DNA of 64,000 bases, taken from positions 305,628-369,627 of the forward strand of contig JAFCMP010000058.1 in NCBI GenBank assembly GCA_017506865.1, in the 5' to 3' direction. The stretch is from Tribonema minus (lineage: Eukaryota > Sar > Xanthophyceae > Tribonematales > Tribonemataceae). The notes under the pieces are model-generated. The model made no database searches and was not told the origin of the DNA. It worked only from the letters and a program-made list of their open reading frames with translations. Of this stretch, positions 35,301-47,300 are shown piece by piece (the first letter of the stretch is position 1; each line of letters opens with the position of its first letter). A program made the translations under genes and the position numbers.

Positions 35301-38300
35301 TTTTGCAACTGCTCAAACTTGAGTGACGCAACCGAAACCTGGAGGTGCTTGAGGTTTTAGTTTTATTGGACCAGTCCTGCTGTTTTGTAAGTCGGTGGGA
35401 CACGCGCGCGCTGTCGGTTAGCCATGACGCAACAGGAGCAGCCTGGTGGAAAACCGAGTTGACACAGCTGCATCACGTGAGTCTCTGCTCTATCAACCGC
35501 TGGTGACATGGCGATACATGCCTCTCCCACCCTAATCACTGCCCCTCCGCACAGGTGAACATGCTGGGGGACAATGTGTTCCTGCTGACGGGCGTGAGCA
35601 ACTCCAAGATGGAGCAGGCGCTCAAGCAGGTGATACTTGAAGTTGAAGTATGCATCAGCGCTCAGGCCACGCTGCATTGTCCTCTTTCTTGCAGTACTGC
35701 TGAACCTAAGAATCACTGGTGGCAGCCTCTGGGCATGTTGACGTGTCAGCATTTCAGCAGTGCTGCTCTGAGAGCCTTTGGGCATATTGACATGTCAGCG
35801 TTCCGGCACTGCTGCTCTGATAGCCTTTGGGCATGGCGGCGTGTCAGCATTCTGGCAGTGCAGCTCCATCTTGCCGGCACGCTGTAGGTCCGGCAACACG
35901 GCTGGCAGCGCCGCCTACGACGTCCTCGCCGCTTGCGCCACTGTTTCTCAGCTTTCTGCTGAGCGCTGCCTGGCTTGTGTCCACCCACGCTACTCCCGTT
36001 GCGCCTGGCACACAAGTCTGCGCACAGGCATGCCGCAAAAAAATCGCGTCGGGCACTGCTTGTTGTCAAGTTACTGCTTCACATCGCAGCCTTTCAAGCC
36101 TGCTGCTGGACAAGCTACCCCGACTGCTCCAGCTTTGAGCGCTGCTCCCCTTGCGCAGCCCATCCCGAACGACGCTCGTATTAGGGTTAGGATTAGTTCA
36201 GGGCGACACAGCCCGTCTCATGGCACCTCTGCAGGACTACTGCGATTGAGCGCTTCGGTCACATAATGATGCATTAGCAAACGAGTATAGCTCATGGTTC
36301 AAGCACCCATCTCTATCAAAGAACAAGTCAAACAGCAGTACAAAGCGAACTTCAAGTTGTTGCTGACCGTTGCATCCCCGACCCCCCTGCCCCCCCCCCC
36401 CCCCCCCCCCCATCGGCGCCCGCGCACAGGTCCACCGCGACAAGCGCATGCCACTACATCAAGTGGTGATCTATTAGCAAAAGCCCAGCACATTCTTTAA
36501 ACACCTCATCTCCATCAAACACAAATCAAAAGCCGTGCGGATGTGAACTTCAAGCTGCTGCTGACCGTTGCATTCGCCCCCCTGCCCCCCCCGTATGGCG
36601 CCCCGCGCGCAGGTCTACCGCGACAAGCGCATGCACTACGACGGGTGCCGCGTGTTCAACAACATGAGCGGCCACTGCCCCGCGGAGCCGACGTCGCTCG
36701 CCGTCGCGGCGGCGCACCACACCCTCACCAAGCTGCTGCTATTCATGGTGCAGTGCATCAAGGTGCGTCACCCCTGAAGTACTTCTTCTAAGTATGGACT
36801 TACAAGGTATGAAGTTGCGAGAAGAAGTTTGTTTGGCCGTAGCAAAGGCGCACCACACCCTCACTAAGCTCCTCCCCTTCATGGTGCAGTGCATCGAGTA
36901 CGCGGTGCCATTACGTTAAATTTACAAGATGAGCTCATGGAACCCATACCAAGCTGCTTCTTTATGTGCATACTTCAACTGAGAGGTTGCTTGCGGCAGC
37001 GTGCACCGCACCCTGACCAAGCTGCCGTTCATGGTGCAGTGCGTCAAGGTGCGTGACTGGAAATTCCAAACTTCAAGGGGGGTGGCAACGACTGCGCGCT
37101 GTGAGCAAAATCTGAAGCTGGAACACTTGTGAAGCTGGAACACTTCAAGATGGCCGCACCATACCATCACCAGGTGTTGTTGATGTTGTTGTTGTTGTTT
37201 ACGCTTTCTCACAGTTTGCAAGCCGATGTCTTTGAAGTGGCATGCACAAGCCCCTGCTCCCATAGGCGCCGGCGGCAGCGCTCAAACCCACCTCTTGTCC
37301 ATTTTTCCGCCATATCTGTGTCCCCGCGCGCCCATTGCGAGGGCGCTGCCCCGCCGCCTACAGTCACATGACAGTCTCACCTCGAATTGCTGCCGCCGCC
37401 AGGTGCACGAGGAGGTGGTGCAGAGCACTGCATCAACCAGCACTACAGAGGCAGCGCCAGAGCACCGCCTATCAGTGAACACGGCGGGCGCGGGGCAGCG
37501 GCGCCGTCAGAGCCTCTACGACATCGCCGTGGCGGAGGTCAAAAAGAGTCGCGCCAGAGAGGAGGGCGGCGGCGGCGGCAGCGGCAGCGGCGGCGGCGGC
37601 GGCGGCGCGCCGCGCCAGAACCTGGTCCAGATAGCCTTGGAGGCGGTGAAGGAGGTGCGCAGGGAGGAGGAGGCTGCTGCCGGCAATGGCGGGGGTGATG
37701 GGGGGGGGGCGGCGAGCGCTGCTGCAGCGGAGAGTGCGCTGGCGCCGCAGAAGTCGCACGTGCGTACGGCGAGAGGCAGTGTGGGCTTGAGGTCAGAATC
37801 TCAGGGTTTGGGAATACTGTGAGATTCATCCAAGTAGCCCGCAGGTGGATGGAAGGAGGGGGGGGGTCAGTAGTATACACCAACGGTGTTTGAGACAAGC
37901 ATACCGAGGCTCGGCAACTGCAAAAAAAAAACTCAACTGATATCCATGCTTCACCACTTGCAGGATCCCCCCGTGGTGCTGGAGCCCCTCATGGGCAGCC
38001 TCACCACGTCAGACATCCAGGACATGGGCATGATGCTCAAGACGAGCACGCTGGCTAACTTCAACTGAAATTCATAGAGCTCTACGATCTGTTGAATTGT
38101 TTGCATCCATGCCTCACCACTTGCAGGACCCCCCTGTGGTGCTGGAGCCCCTCATGGGCAGCCTCACCGCGTCCGACATCCAGGACATGGGCATGATGCT
38201 CAAGACGAGCACGCTCGCGAACCTCAACTTCAATAGTAACTTCACATGGTACCATGCTTCATCTCCGCTCGCAGGACCCCCCTGTGGTGCTGGAGCCCCT

Positions 38301-41300
38301 CATGGGCAACCTCACCGCGTCCGACATCCAGGACATGGGCATGATGCTCAAGACGAGCACGCTCGCGAACCTCAGCGCGATCGTCGGCGCCGACAGCGAC
38401 GGCGCGCAGCAGCGCTCGGCGACGCACGACGCGCTCGTGCGGCACGGGCGCGCGTGGGCGCGCCACGTACGGGAGCCGTGGCAGGTGCTGGTGCTCGCGG
38501 GGGCGTACATCTTCGTCACGGTGATCTTCCAGGTACATACATGAAGACATACGAATGTATAGTGTTTGTGCGGCGGCCCATCGCCTCAGGGTTAGGGTTA
38601 GAGTTAGGGGGGTTAGGGTAAGGCTAAGCGCACCCGGGTCCTCCTGGCCTCGCTGCTGCTGGCCGTCATCGTTGCCATTGCGGTCACCGTCTGGCGTGTA
38701 CTTCAAATGGCGCTGGTACCGTCGTGCAGGACCCTTGTTTCAAACGCCTCGAACATTGTGAAACATAGTCGCACTGCTACATACCTGCAGCAATGCATGG
38801 CCTTCGCAAAACCACTGCAGGTGCCCCTGGCCTCACTGCTGCTGGCCATAATCATGGTCATTGCAATCGCTGCCGGCCATTGTCACACTGCCAACTGCAG
38901 CAATCCATCGCCTCGCAGAATCAGGTCCCCCTGGCCTCGCTGCTGCTGGCAATGATCGTCGCCATCGCTGACGCCGGCGACGCCGACGTGTGCTCCCAAT
39001 GGCGCTGGCACTGTAATGCAAGACGCCTGTGCACACGCCTTGAGAAAATTTTGAATTATTGTCGTACTGGTACATACCTGCAGCAATCATGGCCTTGTGA
39101 AACCACTGCAGGTGCCCCTGGCCTCACTGCTGCTGGCCATAATCATGGTCATTGCAATCGCTGCCGGCCATTGTCACACTGCCAACTGCAGCAATCCATC
39201 GCCTCGCAGAATCAGGTCCCCCTGGCCTCGCTGCTGCTGGCAATGATCGTCGCCATCGCTGACGCCGGCGGCGCCGACGTGTGCTCCGAATGGCGCTGGC
39301 ACTGTAATGCAAGACGCCTGTGCACACGCCTTGGAAAATTTTTAATTTTTGTCGTACTGGTACATACCTGCAGCAATCATGGCCTTGTGAAACCACTGCA
39401 GGTCCCCCTGGCCTCGCTGCTGCTGGCCATGATCGTCGCCATCGCGGACGCCGGCGGCGCCGATGTGTGCTCCGACTGGTGCTGGGAGGGCAACATGTGG
39501 CAGAGCGGGACGTGGGGCGAGGACCCCGCGCTGGCAGCTGTTGGGCTCCTGGTGCGCACGCTGGATGCGTTCCTGTACGTGTTCGTCGGCTACGCGCTGA
39601 CGCTGGTGATGAGGTGCGTCGCCGCTTGAAGTTGTGAAACGGCAGCTTCAAGATGAGAACATGTCTTACTTGCAGTTTCTGTTGAGTTGTTGCGTCGTAA
39701 ATCTGTCCCTGAATCTTCATCACCCGCAATCTCCCATGCAAAGTGCACACAACTAGTACAATGGTTTGACCCCAATTCTAACACGCTGCACCTGCCTTCA
39801 ACTGCGTGCTGCGCGCGCCTGTCGCGACAGGTGGTACCAGGGGCGTCCCATCAGGGCGCGGCTCGGCAAGCGGACGCTGGTCATCGTGGACATGCCCATG
39901 GTGCACCAGCTGACGGAGGCGTTCGCGAGCAAGCTCTTCTCCATGTCGTACAGCTTCTGCGGCCTGGAGGTGCACGGCGCGAGGTACGTACGTATGATGG
40001 TGTGCATGGCGCAAGCTGAGCATCGCTGCACGCATTTAAACATATCATGTCATAACACATGTATGCATACGTATACGTATATGAAGCATATTGAGGTATA
40101 CGTTGATGAACATATCTTTCTCGGCGAAGTTGTTGCACTTCAAAGTGCGTGAGATCGTGAATGTCTGCAGGCAGCGCAAGACATTAATACACAAGCGCCC
40201 GACGGAACACCGCCTGCTCAAGCTATGATGCACTCTGCATGCACGCTCGTCCCAGCAGATGCGCCATGTCTGCTTCGAGGCTGCTAAGATTTCAAGTTAG
40301 GGTATGATCAATGTTGTTCTCCAAAGGTGTTGCTGCGCCCGATGCTGCCAGTCTTGGCTTGCATTGGCATATCCCATACAGTCCTGATGATGCTCATACT
40401 AATGCCATCCTTCCTGGTGTTGCCATGTCCGTGTCGTACCTTCACGTTACTTCAAAGGTTTTGCTGTGCCTATACTGCCGTCCCCGGCCCGCACCGGCCT
40501 GTTCTGTGCAGTCCTGGTGATGATGCTCATAACCCTAACCCTAACCCTCTTTCTGTTGCCATGTCCGCGTCATGTCTGCACGGCGCGCAGCGAAAGTTGT
40601 TGCTGCGCACCTGATCATGATGCTGCCATTCCCAGGCTCGCATCTGTGTGTCTTGTGTAGTCCTGATTATGCTGACGTGCCCTCCTTTCTGTTGTTGCCG
40701 TGCCCCTCTTTCATTAATTTTTTAATTATTCTGAACGCCACAATCTTGACAATTATAAGCATCCTAAAAGCTGCAAGTCTTATTTTCCTTCCCGTGTTGC
40801 GTACCCCTGGCGCGCAGCGGGCCCGACCACTTTGTGCACCGCTTCACGCACCGCGTCGCGCGCGGCGTGCTGCTGGCGGTGGGGCGGCCCGACGGCAGGT
40901 GCGCGATGCGACGCAGCAGCGCTCGACCGCGGGCAATGTCGATCGCGTCTCAGCTTGACTTGTGCTCTGGGACATTGGTGCAATGCACGTGTGCCGGTGT
41001 GCTTGTGGGGAGCATTGTTCGCGTTTGTAGCCTGACTTGTGCCCTGGGTGGGGCGAGAGCATGCTACGCGACTGATTGGCTGGAAGCATGCACGCCCGTG
41101 TTGCTTCGACGCCAGTGAGGCTTGTCGGGGGTACATGTAGTTTGCGCCTTTTTATGGATATACAGTGGCTCACATTTGTTTTCACTCAGAAAGTGCATGT
41201 TGAGCTCGGTGCAACTTTCACGCTGCGCTGCTGATGTAGTGTGACCGATGTTAGCGGGCCTCGCTCCTGCATGTGACTATGCACGACACTCAAGCGCAGT

Positions 41301-44300
41301 TCACACACAAATCAGCCGGTGCACTCAGCTGTACCCGCATCACGCAACACATTGATGCACAAAACTGAGCTCAGTTGACTCACAAGCAGTGCACCCAACT
41401 TGGGGTTAGGGTAAGGGTCAGGCAGCTCCTAATGTGTGAGGGTCTTAACAAATGGCACAGCAACGGCACGACACCCACCGGACCTGATGCCCTGTCATTT
41501 GTAACCGCCGTAACTGTCGCCTGTGCGAGGGCAGGCTCACGGCGCTCACGAAGACGGAGGCCACGGTGCTGCTGGCCGTCAAGCAGGCAAGTCACCTCCT
41601 GCACACACCTTCTTGAAATACCGAACTGGGTGGCACATGCGCACAGCACAGATGTACATGCTCAACTGCTCTAGCGAATGTCCTGATAGCACAGAAATGC
41701 AGGCGCACGATGTGATGTCAGCACCTCGACACCGGAAGCTCTTGGCAACTGGGGCGTGATCCGCGACGCGCCTTTAGTACATGCTGCTCTCGTGAACAAT
41801 GACGAATAAACCCCACCACTCACTCTGTTTCGTGCCTCAGGCGGTTGTTGACATCTGGGGCATGATCACCGACATGCCTTTCATCACATAATGCCCTCAC
41901 GAGCAGTAGTGAATGAACACCTCCGCTCAGTCTGTGCCGAGCCTCAGGCGGTCTTCATCAACATAGGCCCCGATGCGCTATTAATCACCTGATGCCTTCA
42001 TGAACAATAACCAATGATGAATGAACACAGCCGCTCACTCCGCGCCCTACCTCAGGCGGTCTTCATGACAACTGGGGCCTGGAGCCCAACACACAATTGA
42101 TCATGTGTATTCATGACTGAATGCACCCCGCTGCTCGCTCTGCGCCGTGTCTCAGGCAGTCTTCATTGACAACTCGGGTGTGGGCCCCGATACGCTGTGA
42201 ATCATGTGTAGTCATGAATTTCAACTCGATAAATGAACCCAGCCGCTCACTCCAGTGGGCCCACGATAATCTATGAATCATGTGTATTCATGAATTTTAA
42301 CTCAATGTATGAACCCGGCCGCTCACTCCGCGCCCTGCCTCAGGCGGTCTTTATTGACAACTGGGGCGTAGGCCCCGACACGGTGACCATAGGGCACAAC
42401 CCCTACACGCCCGGCGTCTTCGACCACCACATCAAGCTGCCCAGCAACCGCAGGTGCGCGCTGAGACGTGTGACAACGATGCAGCCTGTTTGCGTGTGCA
42501 TTTAATTTTGTTGAATTGAAAAAGCAGACGACTACGACGATCAGATTCAAGCTGCCCAGCAACCGCAGGTGCGCGCTGAGTCATGTGACAATGACAGGCA
42601 GGTAGGCATGTATGGCAAAAGCTTGCACCCGCTGTAATTTGTCAGCAGCAGGCTTGATGTTGCAGGCGGTGATCGAACGCTGCTCGCGCTGTTGTCCGTG
42701 ACAGTGCTCAATCACACCCTTTCTTGCCCCGCGCGTTCATCGTCAACTGAAACTGACGGCATGCCTGCGCATCGCCGCTGGCGTCTCTGTTCCCGCGGCC
42801 GCTTTTGAACACAGGATGTTCATTCACGAGGAGGTAAACGGGCTGCTGGCACAGGCCATATAACAAATGACTAGCATGCCAAAATAGGTGAAAAACCTGT
42901 GATGAGAATTAAGGAAACTATGTGAAACTGATGCCATGCCCGCGTGTCGTTGCACCCGCAACCGCTGTGATCACAGGAAGTTCATCGACGAGGAGGTGTA
43001 CGAGCTGCTCGCGCAGGCCGCCAAGCCGTTCACCGGCACGCTGCTGGAGAACATTGGCAAGCGCGTGCACCACGCCATGACGCACGCGGCGCAGAAGGTG
43101 ACATACATCTGAAGAAGTATGGGTTATGAGAAGTGCAGTAGTTGGCGGTAATGTCCAGGGCAAAAGTGGTGGCTGAGTGAGGCACTTTTTCCCTGAGCAG
43201 TTGCAGCTGGTGAAAGCACAGCACAACCTAAAGTAGTTTGCAGAAATTTCAAGATACTTCTATTCAAAATTTCAAGATATTCAAAGTACGAGTAGTTGGC
43301 AATAATGGGCAAATTTATTTGTTGATTGAATTACCTTCCAATCGGTCAGTGAGTGACGCAGTACTTGTCTCCCGCGCTACAGATTTCAAATTTGCAGCAC
43401 TGGCCAGTGTGGCTCAAACAAGGTGCCGGTCCATGTTTGTACGATGTACAAGTATTATAAGGTATTTCAAAGTTGGACAGACCAGCGGCTGCGGTGTGGT
43501 TGTTGGATTGGCAGCATCTGTACACTTTACGGCAACAGTGAGGACGTGCGCCCAGAACATGCAGCGCAGCGGTACGCCTCAGTTGATCGGTACAATACGT
43601 GCACACAACAGACACCCGTAGCGAGGGTTGTGCCAAGCATCTGGCCTTTTGTTGCGCCTGAAGCGACAAAACACCCTGCAAGGGGTGTACTCATCATCTG
43701 GGCTTCGGTCAGGACCAAAGCGACAAGATACTCTCTAGAGGCAGCAAATACTCAAGTAGTCTAGTACTCACTCCAGCCCCTGTGCGTGCATGCCGCTAGG
43801 TGGCGGAGGCGCACGGCGGCAGCGACGCCGCTAGCCAGAGGAAGCTCGCCGATGCAAAGGGCGTCGGCGGCGGCGCGAGCCACAGGAAGCTGGACGAGGT
43901 CAAGCGCCAGATGGGCCTGTCCACACTGCTCAGCGTGCGCAACCTGTACGAGGTACGTATGCATGCATGTATGTTAGCGGATGATGTCTTCTTCGAAGCC
44001 CAACTGCAATTGGGATGAACCTGGCGGTTGGTGACCGTCATTCATATGTAGGCAGTGCATGTGCTCTTTTCATAAGGTTTCCGCCCCTCAAGCGGAACTG
44101 AAACAAGTACTTCGCAGTCGTCTGCAGCTAATCCTAACCCCAACCCTAACCCTAACCCTAATGTACCGCCGCGGTTGCATGCGCGGGCCGCCGCAGCGGG
44201 TAGGCGGAGGGGTCCGACGGCCGATGCCACGCTTACTGACGATGGCGTATGTTCTCTCTGCCGAGCGTTGCCGCGCGCCGACCAGAGACAGACGGCGTGC

Positions 44301-47300
44301 TGAATGCGCTTGCGCCAACCCTAGGAACTCTCTATATCGCTCTGTCCAAAGCACGCTCTCTCTCACACACACACACCGTGCATCGTTGTGGCCCCGCCGC
44401 CGCGTGAGCTCGAGCGCGCCGTGCAAGCCGTGTTGATGTGAGCATGGTGATGGTCAGCATCGGCTGCAGCACATGTGCGGCACTAAGGAGTGTGGGCGCC
44501 CCGCCTGCATCCATCATCTTGGACGCACGTGCTTCTGTACCGGTCGTGCCACCGTGCGGGCTTTTTTGCAGAGCCTCCGACGTTCACCGCGCACCGACCA
44601 GCGACAGATGCAGTGCCTCACCCCCCCCCCCCCCCCCCCCCTCACTACATCGTTTACCCAACTTCATCAGGCGCTGCCGTACGGAGCGCACCACTGCGTG
44701 GGGTTCCGCGCGGGGCAGGAGGCGTCGGAGCAGGCGCACCAGCGCATACGCGACAACGGCGCGCTCTTCGCGCAGCCGCTGCGCCAGATGCGCATGTCTG
44801 TGTCCACCAAGATGCTCAAGAAGAAGGTGCGTCGCACGGCAAACTTCAATGCAAACTTCAATGGGTGACGCCCCGCGCTCTTCGCACAGCCGCTACGCCA
44901 GATGCGCATGTCCGTGTCCAGCAAGATGCTCAATAGAAGAAGGTGCGTCGCGCGTTGCGAACTTCAACGGGTGACGCCCCGTGCTCACCACGCGGCAGAA
45001 GTGTGCATGCATAGCCTCTGTGACTGCTGAGTGTCACGCATAGTCCTGGCGTTGGCGCAGTTGTGATTTTGCACCGCACACTCCGTTGAATTCATTCACA
45101 TCAGTGAGGAAGCAAAGGGAGGCCTGGGGGGAAGTTGGGAGCCTTCATGAACTTGTGCTTGAACATGACATCATTGAAGTTGACCCACCGCCAGCTCTGA
45201 GCATCTCACGCCCCCCTGCGCGCGACTGACGCCCCCCCTCGCACTTCGCACTCTCGCTGCCCCTCACCACGTTGCAGGAGAACCCCAGCTTCCTGTACGA
45301 CCCCAACCTCTGCATGGCCTTCGCCAGCAAGCTCGACGCGCGCAGCCGCCAGATACAGGACACCATGCTGCCGCTCCAGGTCTTCTACGAGTCGCGCATC
45401 GCGGCGCTCGACAGGTGAGCGCTGACTAGGTGTTAAAGTTGAAGTTGGAGTAGCATGCATGCCGCGCAAGTCGGAAATGTCTGTAACGATAGACAAACGT
45501 GCTGCCGCTCCAGGTCTTTTACGAGTCACGCAACATTGCGGCGCTCAACAAGTGAGTGTTGAAGTTGAAGTAGCATACATGCCACACAAGTTGGGAACGT
45601 CTACGTAACAATAAACACCATGCTGATCGTCTACTAGTCGCGCACAACAGGGGACCACTAAGTGTTGCAGTTGAAGCAGCATGTATACCACGAGTCTCTG
45701 AGATTGAGGTACCAGAAACTCAGGCGGGCAGCATGACACAAATGCGCTCGCGGAGGCCGCAGAGCTTCTTCCGTGGTCGTTACTTCCTCTATCGTGCTGC
45801 CCGACTGTACCACGTTTCAGTTGCCAACTTTGAACAGCGATGTAGCACCTGTTAGAGAGGACGCATATGGTCAACTGAGAGAATGACGAATCGTCCTGGT
45901 TTTTCAATGTGATGGATGACTGGTACATAACGAGAGAAGTAGATGCAACAACATGGCTGAAATCTTCTCCTCTGTTGGCGAGGGTGCAAGCGGTCAAACA
46001 AGGTGCACACACCAACAATGCTCTTGCTGCAATCCCGCACTCCATGGCAGAGGAGCTGCCGACGCCATGCCTCGTGTGACAAATGGCGCACGCGCAGCAG
46101 CCCGCGCAGCACCTAACATGCATTTTGCTGATGCGGCGCAGTCGGACGATGCACGTCATTGTCCATCCTCTGATGGCCCCAGTCAGACTATGCATGTCAA
46201 TGTCTATCGTGTCAGACTGATGCTGTCAGTAACGGTCACTGTGGACCTTGAACGGCACCGACACTTCTTCTCATGACCGCTGGGGTTCAACTGGTGACGC
46301 TTCCCTGGCGCAGGTACATGTCCTTCTGCGTCATGTTCCACAGCATGGCCAAGGACTGCTGCACGCCGTGGCTGCGCCCCGCGTGGGACATCGCGCGCTC
46401 GCAGGTGGGTTGAAGTTGAAGTTGTCAGACAGACCGGGAAGGAGGAGCGTCAGGGGTAGGGGATGAGCAGTACGCATGGAAAGGCGCAATACCTACGAGT
46501 TCTCCTTTGTCGCAAACTAAAACTTGGAAAAAAGTACCAGAGGAGGTCGGGGGGTAGGGGTAGGGGAATAGGCTTTGGCAAGGATAAGCATGCATCTAGA
46601 GGCATCATAGGGCATTTTTGTGTGCTCTTTCCGCACGCTGTCTGCAATGCCAGTCCTGTGTTCATGGCGTCCAGCAGTTTCGAGCCGTGCCCCACTCCCG
46701 CCACGGCATTCATGCATGACTTGCCAGGAGCAGAAAGCGCCAAGAGAAGTACCTGCAGCAGCGGTAATTGTTGCTTACGCGTTCCTGGTCCTCACGGCTG
46801 AGGGGCATGGGTGGTTGAGAGCAAGTGCGCTGTTGTCGTGTGGTCCCGTTTCACTGCCGAGCAGTGGTGCACGCCCGCTGGGCGCATTAGCAGTGTCCCT
46901 CGCGTTGCAGGCGCAGCACTGCTCTGCGGGCCAAATGTCCTAAACACAGTGACTGTTGCATCGTCCAGCGCAAGTAACGAATTTCATGCTGAGGGCTGTG
47001 CCAGGGACGCCCTGACAGATGCCCGTGTGGTGTCCTGGTGCAACACTAGATTGGTATACTTTGGCGCAGAGACATGCTTTGAAACATTGAAGTATAAGAA
47101 GGGTGTTGATGTACCTATGCACTGTTTGAAATAAATCAGCACAAGTGAGGGTTTGCTCTGCGCAGTATCCTCACTTATGGCAGTAGATCAGCGACGCGTA
47201 CGCACAATGCTGACTCAGCGGCGTGGCGCTTGTGCTGTGCGCTGCTGCGCTTGCGCGTGGCACCTACCACGATGCAGCAGGTCATCACAGCTTTCGAACG

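Noticed and set aside
35880..35960. Additional exon (SGNTAGSAAYDVLAACATV) between the exons ending at 35629 and starting at 36613
   Set aside because: The two flanking exons already join in phase with a good SIS-family sequence, and no clear donor follows this segment.
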